Shown here: piece by piece, positions 24,191-33,470 of the stretch
How the letters are laid out: every line of letters starts with the position of its first letter
How positions within the stretch are numbered: the stretch's first letter is position 1
Assembly: GCF_003261635.1 (NCBI RefSeq)
Contig: NZ_QFXK01000031.1
Span: 1 to 64,000 of the forward strand
From: Kribbella monticola
GTDB lineage: Bacteria; Actinomycetota; Actinomycetes; Propionibacteriales; Kribbellaceae
Direction of reading: 5' to 3'
Length of the DNA stretch: 64,000 nt
Made by a program: the position numbers and the translations under genes
Notes under the pieces: generated by a model
Told to the model about the DNA's origin: nothing
Databases searched by the model: none
The model's input: only the letters and a program-made list of their open reading frames with translations

Positions 24191-26698
24191 TTAGCCGACT
24201 CGTTGGACGGCTTGGAAGCGGTCGACGGCGACCTGGACGGCGGCTTGGCGGGCTTCGGCGACCTCGGTCTCGGTCAGCGTCCGGTCCTGGGCACGGAAGC
24301 GCAGCGCGAACGCGAGCGACTTCTTGCCCTCGCCGATCTGCTCACCGGTGTACAGGTCGAACAGCCGGATCGACTCCAGTAGCTCGCCCGCACCCTCGGC
24401 CAGCGCCGCCTCGACATCCTTGGCGGGAACCTCGGCCGCGACGATCAACGCCACGTCCTCCTTCGCCACCGGGTACGACGAGAACGGCTGAGCGGTGACG
24501 GACTGCGGACCAACCGCGATCAGCGCATCCAGGTCGAGCTCAACCGCGCCCGACCTCGCCGGCAAGCCGAACGCCTGGCACACCTTCGGATGCAGCTCAC
24601 CCGCATGCCCGATCACCTTGCCGTCCACCGAAACCTCGGCGCAGCGACCCGGATGCCAGGGAGCAAGCTCGACGTTGCGCAACTGCGCCTCGACGCCGAC
24701 CGACGCGGTCACGGTCCTTGCGACCTGTACGGCGTCGGACCACGTCGACGGCTGACCCTTGCCCCACCAGCCGGTGGGAATCCGGGCACCGGTCAGGACG
24801 ACTCCGAGGTGGAGCGGCTGGTCCGGCAGCGCGTCGTACAGGGCCTGGATCTCTTCGTCGCTCGGCCGTTGCGTGACGGCCGGCAGCGGGGCGGGCTTCG
24901 CGTCAGGCCGGGGCAGGAAGACCAGGCCGGTCTGGAAGATCGCCAGGTCGCTGGAGCCACGGCCGACGTTGCGCTCGGCGGTCCGGAGCAGCGTCGGCAG
25001 CAGAGTCGTCTGCATCGACGGCTCTTCGTCGGAGATCGGGTTGACCAGCTTGACCGTCGTACGGCGTGGGTCGTCGGCGGGCAGCCCCATTGCGTCGAAG
25101 TCGGCGTCACCCACGAACGGGTAGGACACGACCTCGGTCAGCCCCGCACCGACGAGCGCGGTGGCGATCCGGCGCCGACGCCGCTGCGACACGGTCAGGC
25201 CCTGACCACCGGGTGCCTTCGGCAGGACCGACGGGACGTTGTCGTACCCGTACAGCCGGATGACCTCTTCGGCGAAGTCGTTCGGATCCCGAAGATCCGG
25301 CCGCCACGACGGCGGCGTGATCGTCAGCATCTCAGCGCTACCGTCAACCGCACCACTCTCGTTGCCCTTGGCAACTACGCAGCCGACCGAGGTGAGGTGG
25401 GCGACGGTCTCGTCGACAGAGATCGGGGCGCCCGCGACGCGGGCTGCGTGGTCGGCGCGGATGGTGATGCGCTTCGGCAGCAGGTGCGTGTCGATGACGG
25501 TCTCGTCGGGCTCGATCGTGCCGCCGGCCAGCTCAGCCAGCAGGTCGGCGACCCGCTGCGCGGCGTACCGCGGCAGCTCCGGGTCGACCTCGCGCTCGAA
25601 CCGGCGCGACGCCTCCGACGACAGCTTGTGCCGGCGCGACGACCGCGCGATCACGATCGGGTCGAAGTGCGCCGCCTCGATCACCACGTCGGTGGTCGAC
25701 TCGGAGATCTCGGTCGACGCACCACCCATCACCCCGGCCACGCCGATCGGACCGGAATCGTCGGTGATCAGCAGGTCCTCGGGGTCGAGCTCACGCGTCT
25801 GGTCGTCCAGCGTCATCAGCTTCTCGCCCGCCGACGCACACCGTACGCCGATATCGCCGCTGAGCCGGTCCTTGTCGTAGCCGTGGATCGGCTGACCGAG
25901 TTCGAGCATCACGTAGTTGGTGACGTCGACACCGATCGAGATCGGCCGCATCCCCGACATCACCAGCCGCTGCTGCAGCCAGCGCGGCGACGGCGCCTTC
26001 GGGTCGATCCCGGTCACGGTGCGGGTGACGAACACGCTGCACGCCCCGGCGTCGTCGATCCGTACCGGGTAGCCGCCCTCGCCAGACCCCGTCAGCGTGA
26101 GCGCCGCCGGGTCCTTGAGCTCCACGCCGTACGCCGTGGCCGCCTCGCGGGCGACACCGCGGATCGACAGGCAGTAGCCGCGATCCGGGGTCACGGCGAT
26201 GTCGAGCACGTCGTCGCGCAGCCCGAGCAACTCGATCGCGTCGTCGCCCGGGGTTGCCTCACCGGGCTGCAGTACGACGATGCCGTGCGTACCGTCGTCG
26301 CCCAGACCGAGCTCAGCGCTCGAACAGATCATCCCGTTCGACACGTGCCCGTAGGTCTTGCGCGCGGAGATCGCGAACCCACCCGGCAGCACCGCACCTG
26401 GCAGAACGACGACGACCAGGTCGCCGACCTCGAAGTTACTCGCGCCGCAGACGACCCACTGCGGCTCGTCCTTGCCGATGTCGAGCGAGCACCAGCGGAT
26501 GGTCTTGCCGTTCTTCTGCGGCTCCGGCTCGTAGCTGAGCACCTTGCCGACCACCAACGGCCCGGTCATCCCGGCACCGGCCTCCTCGACCGTCTCCACC
26601 TCGAGCCCGGCGCGAACCAGCTTCTCGCCGACCTCGCGACCGGTCACGCCGGCCGGCAGCTCGACGTACTCACGAAGCCATGACAGTGGGACCCGCAT
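24191..26698 (-). CDS. pheT: Phenylalanine--tRNA ligase beta subunit
   Basis: An 835-residue subunit of the alpha2-beta2 PheRS. In order it has: N-terminal MRVPLSWLREYVELP; an EMAP-like tRNA-binding domain (about 40-150, KVLSYEPEP.. to KTYGHVSNGMICS); the B3/B4 editing region; the B5 domain with GYDNVPSVLP; and a C-terminal FDX-ACB anticodon-binding domain (QPFSSYPVAKEDVALIV.. FALRFRAQDRTLTETEV). Length is usual for bacteria. Its ATG overlaps the pheS stop by one base (TGATG), so the two are coupled. Confidence 0.97.
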   Translation of the reverse strand: MRVPLSWLREYVELPAGVTGREVGEKLVRAGLEVETVEEAGAGMTGPLVVGKVLSYEPEPQKNGKTIRWCSLDIGKDEPQWVVCGASNFEVGDLVVVVLPGAVLPGGFAISARKTYGHVSNGMICSSAELGLGDDGTHGIVVLQPGEATPGDDAIELLGLRDDVLDIAVTPDRGYCLSIRGVAREAATAYGVELKDPAALTLTGSGEGGYPVRIDDAGACSVFVTRTVTGIDPKAPSPRWLQQRLVMSGMRPISIGVDVTNYVMLELGQPIHGYDKDRLSGDIGVRCASAGEKLMTLDDQTRELDPEDLLITDDSGPIGVAGVMGGASTEISESTTDVVIEAAHFDPIVIARSSRRHKLSSEASRRFEREVDPELPRYAAQRVADLLAELAGGTIEPDETVIDTHLLPKRITIRADHAARVAGAPISVDETVAHLTSVGCVVAKGNESGAVDGSAEMLTITPPSWRPDLRDPNDFAEEVIRLYGYDNVPSVLPKAPGGQGLTVSQRRRRRIATALVGAGLTEVVSYPFVGDADFDAMGLPADDPRRTTVKLVNPISDEEPSMQTTLLPTLLRTAERNVGRGSSDLAIFQTGLVFLPRPDAKPAPLPAVTQRPSDEEIQALYDALPDQPLHLGVVLTGARIPTGWWGKGQPSTWSDAVQVARTVTASVGVEAQLRNVELAPWHPGRCAEVSVDGKVIGHAGELHPKVCQAFGLPARSGAVELDLDALIAVGPQSVTAQPFSSYPVAKEDVALIVAAEVPAKDVEAALAEGAGELLESIRLFDLYTGEQIGEGKKSLAFALRFRAQDRTLTETEVAEARQAAVQVAVDRFQAVQRVG

Positions 26699-27807
26699 CA
26701 GATCTCCATCCCGAACTGGCGGCTGAACCGCACATCACCCTCGACCATGTCGCGCATGTCCTCGACCCCGTTGCGGAACATCAGCGTCCGCTCCAGGCCC
26801 ATCCCGAACGCGAACCCGGAGTACCGGTCGGTGTCGATGCCGCAGGCCTGCAGGACGCGCGGGTTGACCACACCGCAGCCGCCCCACTCGATCCAGCCCT
26901 CGCTGCCACACGTGCGGCACGGGCGGTCCGGGTTGCCGACGGAGGCGCCGCGGCAGACGAAGCACTTCAGGTCCACCTCGGCCGACGGCTCGGTGAACGG
27001 GAAGAAGTTCGGCCGCAGGCGGGCTTCGAGGCCCTCGCCGAACATGGAGACGACGAAGTGGTCCAGCGTGCCCTTGAGGTGCGCGAGCGTGATTCCTTCG
27101 TCCACGACCAGGCCCTCGACCTGGTAGAAGACGGGCGTGTGGGTCGCGTCCAGCTCGTCGGTGCGGAAGACGCGGCCGGGGCAGATCACGTAGATGGGCG
27201 GCTTGCGGGTCAGCATCGACCGGGCCTGCACTGGCGACGTATGCGTCCGCAGTACCGTCCCGGAGCCGGCGGGCTCGACGAAGAAGGTGTCCTGCATCTG
27301 CCGCGCCGGGTGATCGGGCTGGAAGTTGAGGGCGTCGAAGTTGAGCCACTCGGCCTCGACCTCGGGGCCTTCCGCGACGTCCCAGCCGAGCGCGGTGAAC
27401 ACGTCGGCGACCTGCTCCGAGATCAGGCTCAGCGGGTGCCGAGCGCCGAGCTGCGGGGTGTGCCACGGGAGGGTGACGTCGACCCGCTCGGTGGCGAGCA
27501 TCCGCTCCTCGTGCTCGGCCTCGAGCGTGGCGAGCCGGGCGGCGTACGCCTCGTTGATCGCCTTTCGCGCCGAGCCGATCCGCTGGCCGGCCTCCTTGCG
27601 ACCTTGCGGCGGCAGCGCCCCGATCTCCCGGTTGGCCAGCGCGATCGGCGAGCGGTCGCCCAGGTGGGCCAGCTTCGCCTCCTGCAACGCGGCCAGATCG
27701 GCCGCCTTGGCGAAGGCGTCGAGTGCCTCGTCGCGCGTCCGTTCGACCTCGTCGGCGTGCAGAGGTGTCACCTCGACCGGGTCGTAGTTCTTGTTGGGAC
27801 CGGACAT
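26698..27807 (-). CDS. pheS: Phenylalanine--tRNA ligase alpha subunit
   Basis: A 369-residue class-II synthetase catalytic subunit. It has an N-terminal coiled coil (to about residue 100), motif 2 around TSPVQARSM and VYRTD-like RVFRTDELDATHTPVFYQVEG, and motif 3 GFAFGMGLERTLMFRNG. An unusual feature is the CFVCRG..CRTCGSEGW cysteine cluster in the catalytic core. Such cysteine pairs do occur in some actinobacterial PheS proteins and may bind zinc, which is an inference. GGGAAGAGAG before the ATG is a weak ribosome site. Confidence 0.96.
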   Translation of the reverse strand: MSGPNKNYDPVEVTPLHADEVERTRDEALDAFAKAADLAALQEAKLAHLGDRSPIALANREIGALPPQGRKEAGQRIGSARKAINEAYAARLATLEAEHEERMLATERVDVTLPWHTPQLGARHPLSLISEQVADVFTALGWDVAEGPEVEAEWLNFDALNFQPDHPARQMQDTFFVEPAGSGTVLRTHTSPVQARSMLTRKPPIYVICPGRVFRTDELDATHTPVFYQVEGLVVDEGITLAHLKGTLDHFVVSMFGEGLEARLRPNFFPFTEPSAEVDLKCFVCRGASVGNPDRPCRTCGSEGWIEWGGCGVVNPRVLQACGIDTDRYSGFAFGMGLERTLMFRNGVEDMRDMVEGDVRFSRQFGMEI

Positions 27808-27921
27808 GGCTCTCTTCCCGGGGTCGCTGATATCTGAAACTGCTGCCCGCAGTCTAGGAACCCACAGGCCCCGAGCGTGAATCGGTCGTCCACAGAGTGC
27901 GACTTGGTGCGCTTGGGATCA

Positions 27922-27948
27922 GCACCCTGAGCCTGCGGCGCAGGGTGC
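27922..27948 (-). terminator. Probable terminator hairpin
   Basis: GCACCCTG (27922-27929) pairs perfectly with CAGGGTGC (27941-27948) over an 11-nt loop, 13 nt beyond the stop of the minus-strand gene at 27961. It probably ends that transcript before the pheS promoter. Confidence 0.6.
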
Positions 27949-27960
27949 CCGCGTAGGAGG

Positions 27961-28677
27961 TTACAAGCCGAACCAGGGTTCCTTGGCGAGTTCGTCGAGG
28001 AGGACCTTGCGGTCGCCTTCTTCGGCGACTGCTGCGGTGAGTTCCTGCGCCCGCGCCAGCTCCGCCCGAGCCAGGTCCGGGGAGCCGGTGGCGGCGAGGG
28101 CTCGGGCGAGGGCTTCGTGGGCGAAGGGTTCGTCCCAGTCGGCCATCCGGTCGGGGTGGGCGAGGACCAGTTCGAGGCAGCGGCGTGCGTGCTCCAGGCC
28201 GAGCGCCGGGCGGCCGATGCGGAGGGCGGCCCGGGCGATCGTGTATTCGCCGCGCGCGTGGTTCGCCTCGTTGCCCGCCTCGAGCCAATGGAGACAGGCC
28301 GCATAAGCGCCGTACAGCAGACGCTCCTGATCACCGACCGGGCTGTTCTCGTCGATCTGGTCCATCAGGTCCCAGGTCTCGTTGTTCAACTCGACCCCGA
28401 AGTACCGGTGCAGTTCGCGCCCTTCGACGAGTTCGGTGGCGACCTTCTCCATCAGTTCGGCCCAGCCGTTCATACCGTGCTCACGCGCGATCGTCAGTTG
28501 CGCGTCCCGCAGGGTGAAGGCGGCTGGGTCGACTGCGTTCCCTCTGTACTCCGGGTGGTGCGCCCGCACCCGGGCGATCGCGTCCGGCCGGGCCTTGGCG
28601 ACGGCCTTGCGGAGATCCTTGGCCCGGGTGCGGAGCTGGCTCAGGCTGGCTTTCGCGGGCAGCGACGAAGTGGACAT
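27961..28677 (-). CDS. Conserved hypothetical protein with TPR-like C-terminus
   Basis: A 238-residue cytoplasmic protein with no function that I can name. The N-terminus (LSQLRTRAKDLRKAV.. RVRAHHPEY.. FTLRDAQLTIAREHGMNGWAELMEKV) matches the short helical leader often found before ankyrin repeats in actinobacterial proteins, but no ankyrin repeats follow. The C-terminal half (about 120-235) is alpha-helical with TPR-like spacing (EALARALAATGSPDLARAELARAQEL). GGAAGGA lies 8 nt before the ATG, so the start is well supported. Its own hairpin terminator follows. Confidence 0.7.
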   Translation of the reverse strand: MSTSSLPAKASLSQLRTRAKDLRKAVAKARPDAIARVRAHHPEYRGNAVDPAAFTLRDAQLTIAREHGMNGWAELMEKVATELVEGRELHRYFGVELNNETWDLMDQIDENSPVGDQERLLYGAYAACLHWLEAGNEANHARGEYTIARAALRIGRPALGLEHARRCLELVLAHPDRMADWDEPFAHEALARALAATGSPDLARAELARAQELTAAVAEEGDRKVLLDELAKEPWFGL

Positions 28678-28815
28678 CGGCGAATCCTTCCGGGACTACC
28701 CGCTCCGCTGAACCGGGCCGTCCCGAAGGAGTTCGTCGGCCACACGTCATCTCAGGTCTTCCCAGGTGCACTCGGTGCTTGCCGCGGAGAGGAGGCGCCC
28801 TGGCGCGCGCTCCGC

Positions 28816-30354
28816 TCAAGGTGCCACGCGGTCACCGATCTCGTCAACGCCGCCTTCCGTAGCGGACACCTCGACGGCCGGTTGGTCCGTACGCCGAGGC
28901 AACGCGATCGCAGCGACGAGCGCTCCGGCCAGCGCGCCTACCGCACCGGCCGTCATCGCGATCGACATCGCGTCGGTGAACGCACCACGAGCCGCGCCGA
29001 CGAAGTCCGGACCGAGCGCGAGCGTGTCGGCGATCGACTTCCGCGCGGCCTCCGGAACCGAGTCGGGCAACGACGACGAGTAAGCCCCAGCAAGAACACT
29101 TCCCAGTACTGCGACCGAAAGCGCCGCACCCGCCTGCTGCACGGTGTCGTTCATCGCGGACCCCACGCCCCGGTGCTCAGCCGGCACAGACTGCATCAGC
29201 AGCGTGTACGCCGCCGGCCCGGCCAGTCCGCCGCCGATGCCCATCACCAGCAGTCCGACGATCAACAGGCCGTACCCCGACGACGTACTCACCTGCGTCA
29301 GGATCCCGAAGCCCACCGCGATGATCACCAGCCCGACCGCGATCAGCGTCCGGTCGGCCATCTTCTTCCCGAGCGTCGCCCCGAGACCGTTGAAGAGCAT
29401 CGCCGAAGCGGCGTACGGGATGAGCGCGAGGCCGGCCTTCAGCGGGCTGTACCCGAGGACGAACTGCAAGTACTGCGTCAGCGCGAGCAGCAACCCGCCG
29501 GCGGTGAACGACAGCAACACGATCGAGAAGCTCGTCCCGCTGAAGTTCCGGTTCTTGAACAACTCCAGCGGCACCATCGGGTGCTCACTACGCCGCTCCC
29601 ACAAGGCGAACCCGGTCAGACCGACCAGGCCGACGACCAGTCCGCCGAGCACCTTCGCCGAGAGGAACCCGTGTGCGGGAATGGAGATGATCGCCCAGAC
29701 CAGCGCGGCCATTCCGATGATCGAAAGCACGGCCCCACCGGGATCGACATCGCGCGCCGGTCCCCGCGACTCCGGGATCATCACGACCGCGCCGATGATC
29801 GCGACCACCGCGATCGGCACGTTCAGCAGGAAGATCGAGCCCCACCAGAAGTGTTCGAGCAGCACGCCGCCGACCGTCGGACCGGCGATCACGCCGACCA
29901 TCGCGACCATCGACCAGCCGGCCATCGCCTTGCGCTGCTCCTCCGGCGGGAACACCGTGAACAGCAGCGACAGCGTGCTCGGCATCAGCAGCGAGCCACC
30001 GACACCCATCAGGCCGCGGCAGGCGATCAGTTGCCACGGGTTCTCCGCGAGCGTGGCCAGCAGTGAGGCCAGACCGAACAGCACCAGCCCGATCAGCAGC
30101 ACCTTCCGCCGCCCGAACCGGTCGGACAGGCTGCCCGCGGTCAGCAACAGACCGGCGAACGCCAGGATGTAGGCGTCGATGATCCACTGCACGTCCGCCG
30201 GCGTCGCGGACAGGTCGCGCATCAGCGACGGGATCGCCAGGTTGAGCACGGTGTTGTCGACCACCAGCACCAGCAAGCTCAGACAAAGAATCAGCAGGAT
30301 CCACCAGCGTCGCGGATGACCGGTCGCCGTGGACTCGTACGGTGTACTAGTCAC
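28816..30354 (-). CDS. MFS drug/proton antiporter, DHA2 (14-helix) family
   Basis: A 512-residue membrane transporter of the EmrB/QacA type. Motif A is GSLSDRFGRRK after helix 2, VVDNTVLNLAIPSL in helix 1 is motif D1, and GVGGSLLMPSTLSLL plus GVIAGPTVGGVLLE (motif C) are typical of antiporters. About 14 hydrophobic segments are visible. The GTG at 30354 is chosen because TACAGT lies exactly 6 nt upstream (leaderless) and longer readings would run through the operator. A divergent TetR gene at 30413 shares the 58-bp control region, which suggests substrate-inducible efflux. Confidence 0.9.
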   Translation of the reverse strand: MTSTPYESTATGHPRRWWILLILCLSLLVLVVDNTVLNLAIPSLMRDLSATPADVQWIIDAYILAFAGLLLTAGSLSDRFGRRKVLLIGLVLFGLASLLATLAENPWQLIACRGLMGVGGSLLMPSTLSLLFTVFPPEEQRKAMAGWSMVAMVGVIAGPTVGGVLLEHFWWGSIFLLNVPIAVVAIIGAVVMIPESRGPARDVDPGGAVLSIIGMAALVWAIISIPAHGFLSAKVLGGLVVGLVGLTGFALWERRSEHPMVPLELFKNRNFSGTSFSIVLLSFTAGGLLLALTQYLQFVLGYSPLKAGLALIPYAASAMLFNGLGATLGKKMADRTLIAVGLVIIAVGFGILTQVSTSSGYGLLIVGLLVMGIGGGLAGPAAYTLLMQSVPAEHRGVGSAMNDTVQQAGAALSVAVLGSVLAGAYSSSLPDSVPEAARKSIADTLALGPDFVGAARGAFTDAMSIAMTAGAVGALAGALVAAIALPRRTDQPAVEVSATEGGVDEIGDRVAP

Positions 30355-30356
30355 TC

Positions 30357-30386
30357 GCACACTGTACGACAAGACTCGCACAGTGT
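30357..30386. promoter_or_regulatory. TetR operator between efflux pump and regulator
   Basis: GCACACTGT (30357-30365) and GCACAGTGT (30378-30386) lie 21 bp apart. Their cores ACACTGT and ACAGTGT are exact reverse complements, so the site reads both as a direct repeat (two helical turns) and as a dyad. It overlaps the pump -10 (TACAGT, minus strand, 6 nt from its GTG). The regulator has TAGGAT 6 nt before its ATG. Binding by the adjacent TetR protein is inferred. Confidence 0.6.
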
Positions 30387-30412
30387 TCCAGTGGATTGGC
30401 TAGGATGGGCTC

Positions 30413-31111
30413 ATGAAGGAATCGATCTGGACCCGGCAACGAGCCGCGGCGCCGGCGCGCGAGACGCTCAGCCGGGAGCAGATCGTGGCTGCCGCGATGA
30501 CGACGCTGGACACCGAGGGATTGGCCGGCCTGAGCATCCGCAAGCTCGCCGCCAAGCTCGGCGCAGGAGCGACCAGCCTCTATTGGCACGTCCCGACCAA
30601 GGACGACCTGATCGACCTGCTCATCGACGAGGTCTGGGGCGAGATCGACGTACCCGATCCCACGCTGGCAGGGTGGCGCAACGGCGCCCTCTTGTTCGGC
30701 CACAGCCTGCGCGCCGCCGTACTGCGGCATCACTGGCTGCCCGAGGTGATGTACACCCGGCCGAGCATCGGGCCGAATGCGATGACGATGGGTTCCCGCG
30801 GCCTGGTCCTGTTCGGCGCGGCCGGCTTCACCGGCAAGGATCTCGACTACGCGATGGGCAGCGTGATGGCCTACACCCTCGGGACCGCCAGCGCGGAGGT
30901 CGCGACCCGCGAGATCACCAGCAAGTCCGGCCGCTCATTGACCGAGTGGGCCGGCGAGGTGATCCAGCAGGCCGAAGCCGTCGCCGACCCCGCCATGCGC
31001 GAAGCCTTGAACCGCAGGGTCGCTCGCGACATCGACACGACCTTCAGCGAGTCCTTCACCTTCGGCCTCGAAGCCCTCCTCGACGGCCTCGAAACCCGCG
31101 TGAAGAAGTAA
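30413..31111 (+). CDS. TetR-family transcriptional regulator
   Basis: A 232-residue regulator. The helix-turn-helix lies at about residues 18-65 (LSREQIVAAAMTTLDTEGLAGLSIRKLAAKLGAGATSLYWHVPTKDDL), and the remainder is a TetR C-terminal ligand/dimer domain of the TetR_C type found in tetracycline-repressor-like proteins. It is divergent from the MFS pump and probably represses both genes from the intervening dyad. The ATG has no ribosome site but has TAGGAT 6 nt upstream, so a leaderless mRNA is likely. Its stop is one base from the convergent trmH stop. Confidence 0.92.
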   Translation: MKESIWTRQRAAAPARETLSREQIVAAAMTTLDTEGLAGLSIRKLAAKLGAGATSLYWHVPTKDDLIDLLIDEVWGEIDVPDPTLAGWRNGALLFGHSLRAAVLRHHWLPEVMYTRPSIGPNAMTMGSRGLVLFGAAGFTGKDLDYAMGSVMAYTLGTASAEVATREITSKSGRSLTEWAGEVIQQAEAVADPAMREALNRRVARDIDTTFSESFTFGLEALLDGLETRVKK

Positions 31112-31112
31112 T

Positions 31113-31931
31113 TCAGTCCGTACGCCGTTGCGCCCGGGCCGACGCGTAAAGGCAGACGGCCGCGGCGGTGGCGAGGTTGAGTGACTCGGCCCGACCGTAG
31201 ATCGGGACCTTCACCGAGCGATCGACGATCGCGTCGAACCCGTCGGGCAGCCCATGTGCCTCGTTGCCGAACAGCCAGACGGACGGCTTCGCGAGCGTGC
31301 CGTCGTCGATGCACTCGTCGAGGTCCGTGCTGCCGTACCCATCGGCCGCGAGAACCTGCAGGCCTTGCTCGCGCCACGACTTCGCCGCCGTGACCACATC
31401 CGCCTCAACCGTGATCGGCAGATGGAACAGACTGCCGACGCTGGCCCGGACGGCCTTGGGATTGTGCGGATCCACGGACTCGGCGGACAGTACGACGGCG
31501 TCCGCGCCGGCCGCGTCCGCAGTACGGATCAAGGTGCCGACGTTGCCGGGGTCGCGAGTCTGGACGCCGACGGCCACCAGCCGCGCAGTACGGCGTACTG
31601 CCTCTTCCAGCGCGACGTCGACCAGCGTGCAGACGGCGACGACACCTTGGGAGGTGACCGTGTCACTCAGTACTTCGATCGCTGCCCGATTCACGTCGTA
31701 CCACGGGACGTCGGCGAGCTGGGCCAGGTCGCGCAGGTCGCGGTGCCGGGTGGCGACATCGGGTTCGGCGTACACCTCGACCACCAGTTCGCGGTGCTCG
31801 AGGGCCTCCCGGACCGCCTGCGGGCCCTCGACCAGGAACCGGCCGGACTTCTTCCGGAACGCACGAGTGGCGAGCCTCCGGGCCTGCTTGATCCGCACGG
31901 ATTGCGCGGTCAGCAGACCAGGGCTCGCCAC
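31113..31931 (-). CDS. TrmH/SpoU-family RNA methyltransferase
   Basis: A 272-residue SPOUT methyltransferase, probably for rRNA or tRNA 2'-O-ribose. The N-terminal substrate-binding domain starts IKQARRLATRAFRKKSGRFLVEGPQAVREAL. The SPOUT core carries the three motifs: DPGNVGTLIRTADAAGAD, VWLFGNEAHGL and VPIYGRAESLNLATAAAVCLY. The GTG at 31931 is the likeliest start, giving a short leader before the conserved region; there is no ATG in this stretch. It follows rplT by 32 nt, the usual actinobacterial infC-rpmI-rplT-trmH order. Confidence 0.92.
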   Translation of the reverse strand: MASPGLLTAQSVRIKQARRLATRAFRKKSGRFLVEGPQAVREALEHRELVVEVYAEPDVATRHRDLRDLAQLADVPWYDVNRAAIEVLSDTVTSQGVVAVCTLVDVALEEAVRRTARLVAVGVQTRDPGNVGTLIRTADAAGADAVVLSAESVDPHNPKAVRASVGSLFHLPITVEADVVTAAKSWREQGLQVLAADGYGSTDLDECIDDGTLAKPSVWLFGNEAHGLPDGFDAIVDRSVKVPIYGRAESLNLATAAAVCLYASARAQRRTD

Positions 31932-31963
31932 TTCGGTGCTTGCTACCGGGTCGTCGCTGCGGC

Positions 31964-32353
31964 TCAGGCCGCGGCGTCGCTCTTGGCGTTCAGGTCGGCC
32001 GGCAGGGCCGCCTTCGCCAGCGCGACCAGCGCCGAGAACGCCGGCGCGTCGTTGACGGCCAGGTCGGCGAGGATCTTGCGGTCGACCTCGACCTCGGCCA
32101 GGCGAAGACCCTGGATGAGGCGGTTGTAGGTCAGGCCCTCCGCGCGGGACGCAGCGTTGATGCGCTGGATCCACAGCTTGCGGAAGTCGCCCTTGCGCGC
32201 CTTGCGGTCACGGTAGGCGTAGACGAGCGAGTGGGTGACCTGCTCCTTCGCCTTGCGGTAAAGCCGCGAGCGCTGGCCGCGGTAACCGCTGGCCTGCTCC
32301 AGTACGACCCGGCGCTTCTTGTGGGCGTTGACTGCCCGCTTCACGCGTGCCAT
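31964..32353 (-). CDS. rplT: 50S ribosomal protein L20
   Basis: A 129-residue 23S rRNA-binding protein of the large subunit. It starts MARVKRAVNAHKKRRVVLEQASGYRGQRSRLYRKAKEQV and contains DRKARKGDFRKLWIQRINAA, the L20 signature. AAGGAG precedes the ATG at good spacing. The C-terminal tail (LPADLNAKSDAAA) is slightly longer than the 117-residue E. coli protein. It is in the infC-rpmI-rplT operon. Confidence 0.98.
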   Translation of the reverse strand: MARVKRAVNAHKKRRVVLEQASGYRGQRSRLYRKAKEQVTHSLVYAYRDRKARKGDFRKLWIQRINAASRAEGLTYNRLIQGLRLAEVEVDRKILADLAVNDAPAFSALVALAKAALPADLNAKSDAAA

Positions 32354-32431
32354 GAGGTGTTACTCCTTGTATTTCTGCGCCGGAAGAAGTTCGTCCACCC
32401 GGCGGGGTGTTCGGGGTGGGGGAAGGGCAGC

Positions 32432-32626
32432 TCAGATGCCGAGCAGCTTCTTGAACTTCTTGGCGTGCGTCGGCGAGACCTCGATGGTGCCGGCCAGCCG
32501 GCGGGTCCGGCGGCTCGACTTCTCCTCGAGCTTGTGGCGACGGCCGGTGCGCTCGCGCAGCAGCTTGCCCGAACCCGTGACCCGGACGCGCTTCTTGGCA
32601 CCCGAGTGGGTCTTCATCTTCGGCAT
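32432..32626 (-). CDS. rpmI: 50S ribosomal protein L35
   Basis: A 64-residue large-subunit protein: MPKMKTHSGAKKRVRVTGSGK, the L35 signature, and a basic C-terminus ending SPTHAKKFKKLLGI. The start is fixed by AGGAG before the ATG at 32626. It lies between infC and rplT on the minus strand. Confidence 0.98.
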   Translation of the reverse strand: MPKMKTHSGAKKRVRVTGSGKLLRERTGRRHKLEEKSSRRTRRLAGTIEVSPTHAKKFKKLLGI

Positions 32627-32715
32627 GGCTATGTACTCCTGGTCTCTTTCGTTGACTCGACCGGTGCTGTTGCTCCGGCTGCGATGCGTTTCAACCTCGC
32701 GGCCGGAGCGACACG

Positions 32716-33405
32716 TCACTCCGGGTCGAGGTTGTCTGCCGGACCCTTGGGCTTCTTGGTGGCCCCGGCTGCCTTCTCGGCCTCGTACTGCTTGAGTTGC
32801 TCGGCCCGCTCGATCCGCTCGGCCTCTTGCTCGGCCTCGTGCTCGGCGAGCTTCTTGGCCTTCTCGGCTTCCACGTCCACGCGCGCCTCGGACTTCTTCT
32901 TGTGCGGTCCGAGCACCATGATCATGTTCCGGCCGTCCTGGCGCGGCGAGGACTCGACGAAGCCGAGCTCGCTGACGTCTTCGGCCAGCCGCTGCAGCAG
33001 CCGGAACCCCAGCTCGGGGCGGGACTGCTCGCGACCACGGAACATGATGGTGATCTTGACCTTGTCACCGGCACGCAGGAACCGAACGACGTGACCCTTC
33101 TTGGTCTCGTAGTCGTGCGGGTCGATCTTCGGCCGCAGCTTCATCTCTTTGATGACGGTGTTGGTCTGGTTCCGGCGGGACTCGCGCGCCTTCTGCGCGG
33201 TCTCGTACTTGTACTTGCCGAAATCCATCAGCTTGCAGACCGGCGGACGTGCCGTGGCCGCAACCTCGACCAGGTCGAGATCGGCTTCCTGTGCCAACCG
33301 CAGTGCGTCTTCGATCCGGACGATGCCTACCTGCTCACCGTTCGGTCCGACCAGTCGCACCTCGGGAACGCGGATGCGCTCGTTGACGCGCAGTTCAATG
33401 GTGAT
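32716..33405 (-). CDS. infC: Translation initiation factor IF-3, with non-AUG start
   Basis: A 229-residue protein that binds the 30S subunit and proofreads start codons. Sequence from ELRVNERIRVPEVRLVGPNGEQVGIV through the linker (MDFGKYKYETAQKARESRR) to the C-terminal domain (KLRPKIDPHDYETKKGHVVRFL.. RGREQSRPELG) is canonical. An acidic/basic tail follows. No ATG or GTG fits the conserved N-terminus: the frame reads ATC ACC ATT GAA CTG after AGGAGG. I place the start at ATC 33405 (4 nt from AGGAGG); ATT 33399 (10 nt) is the alternative. Rare AUU/AUC starts in infC are known and let IF-3 limit its own synthesis. Confidence 0.9.
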   Translation of the reverse strand: MTIELRVNERIRVPEVRLVGPNGEQVGIVRIEDALRLAQEADLDLVEVAATARPPVCKLMDFGKYKYETAQKARESRRNQTNTVIKEMKLRPKIDPHDYETKKGHVVRFLRAGDKVKITIMFRGREQSRPELGFRLLQRLAEDVSELGFVESSPRQDGRNMIMVLGPHKKKSEARVDVEAEKAKKLAEHEAEQEAERIERAEQLKQYEAEKAAGATKKPKGPADNLDPE

Positions 33406-33470
33406 GGGTCCTCCTGGGTTGTTCGTTTGCTGGTACCACCTCGTGATCGCCCGAGGTCACTTCGCCGGAA

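Noticed and set aside
27808..27921. T-box or peptide attenuator for pheST
   Set aside because: No specifier loop, antiterminator bulge or Phe-rich leader peptide could be found.
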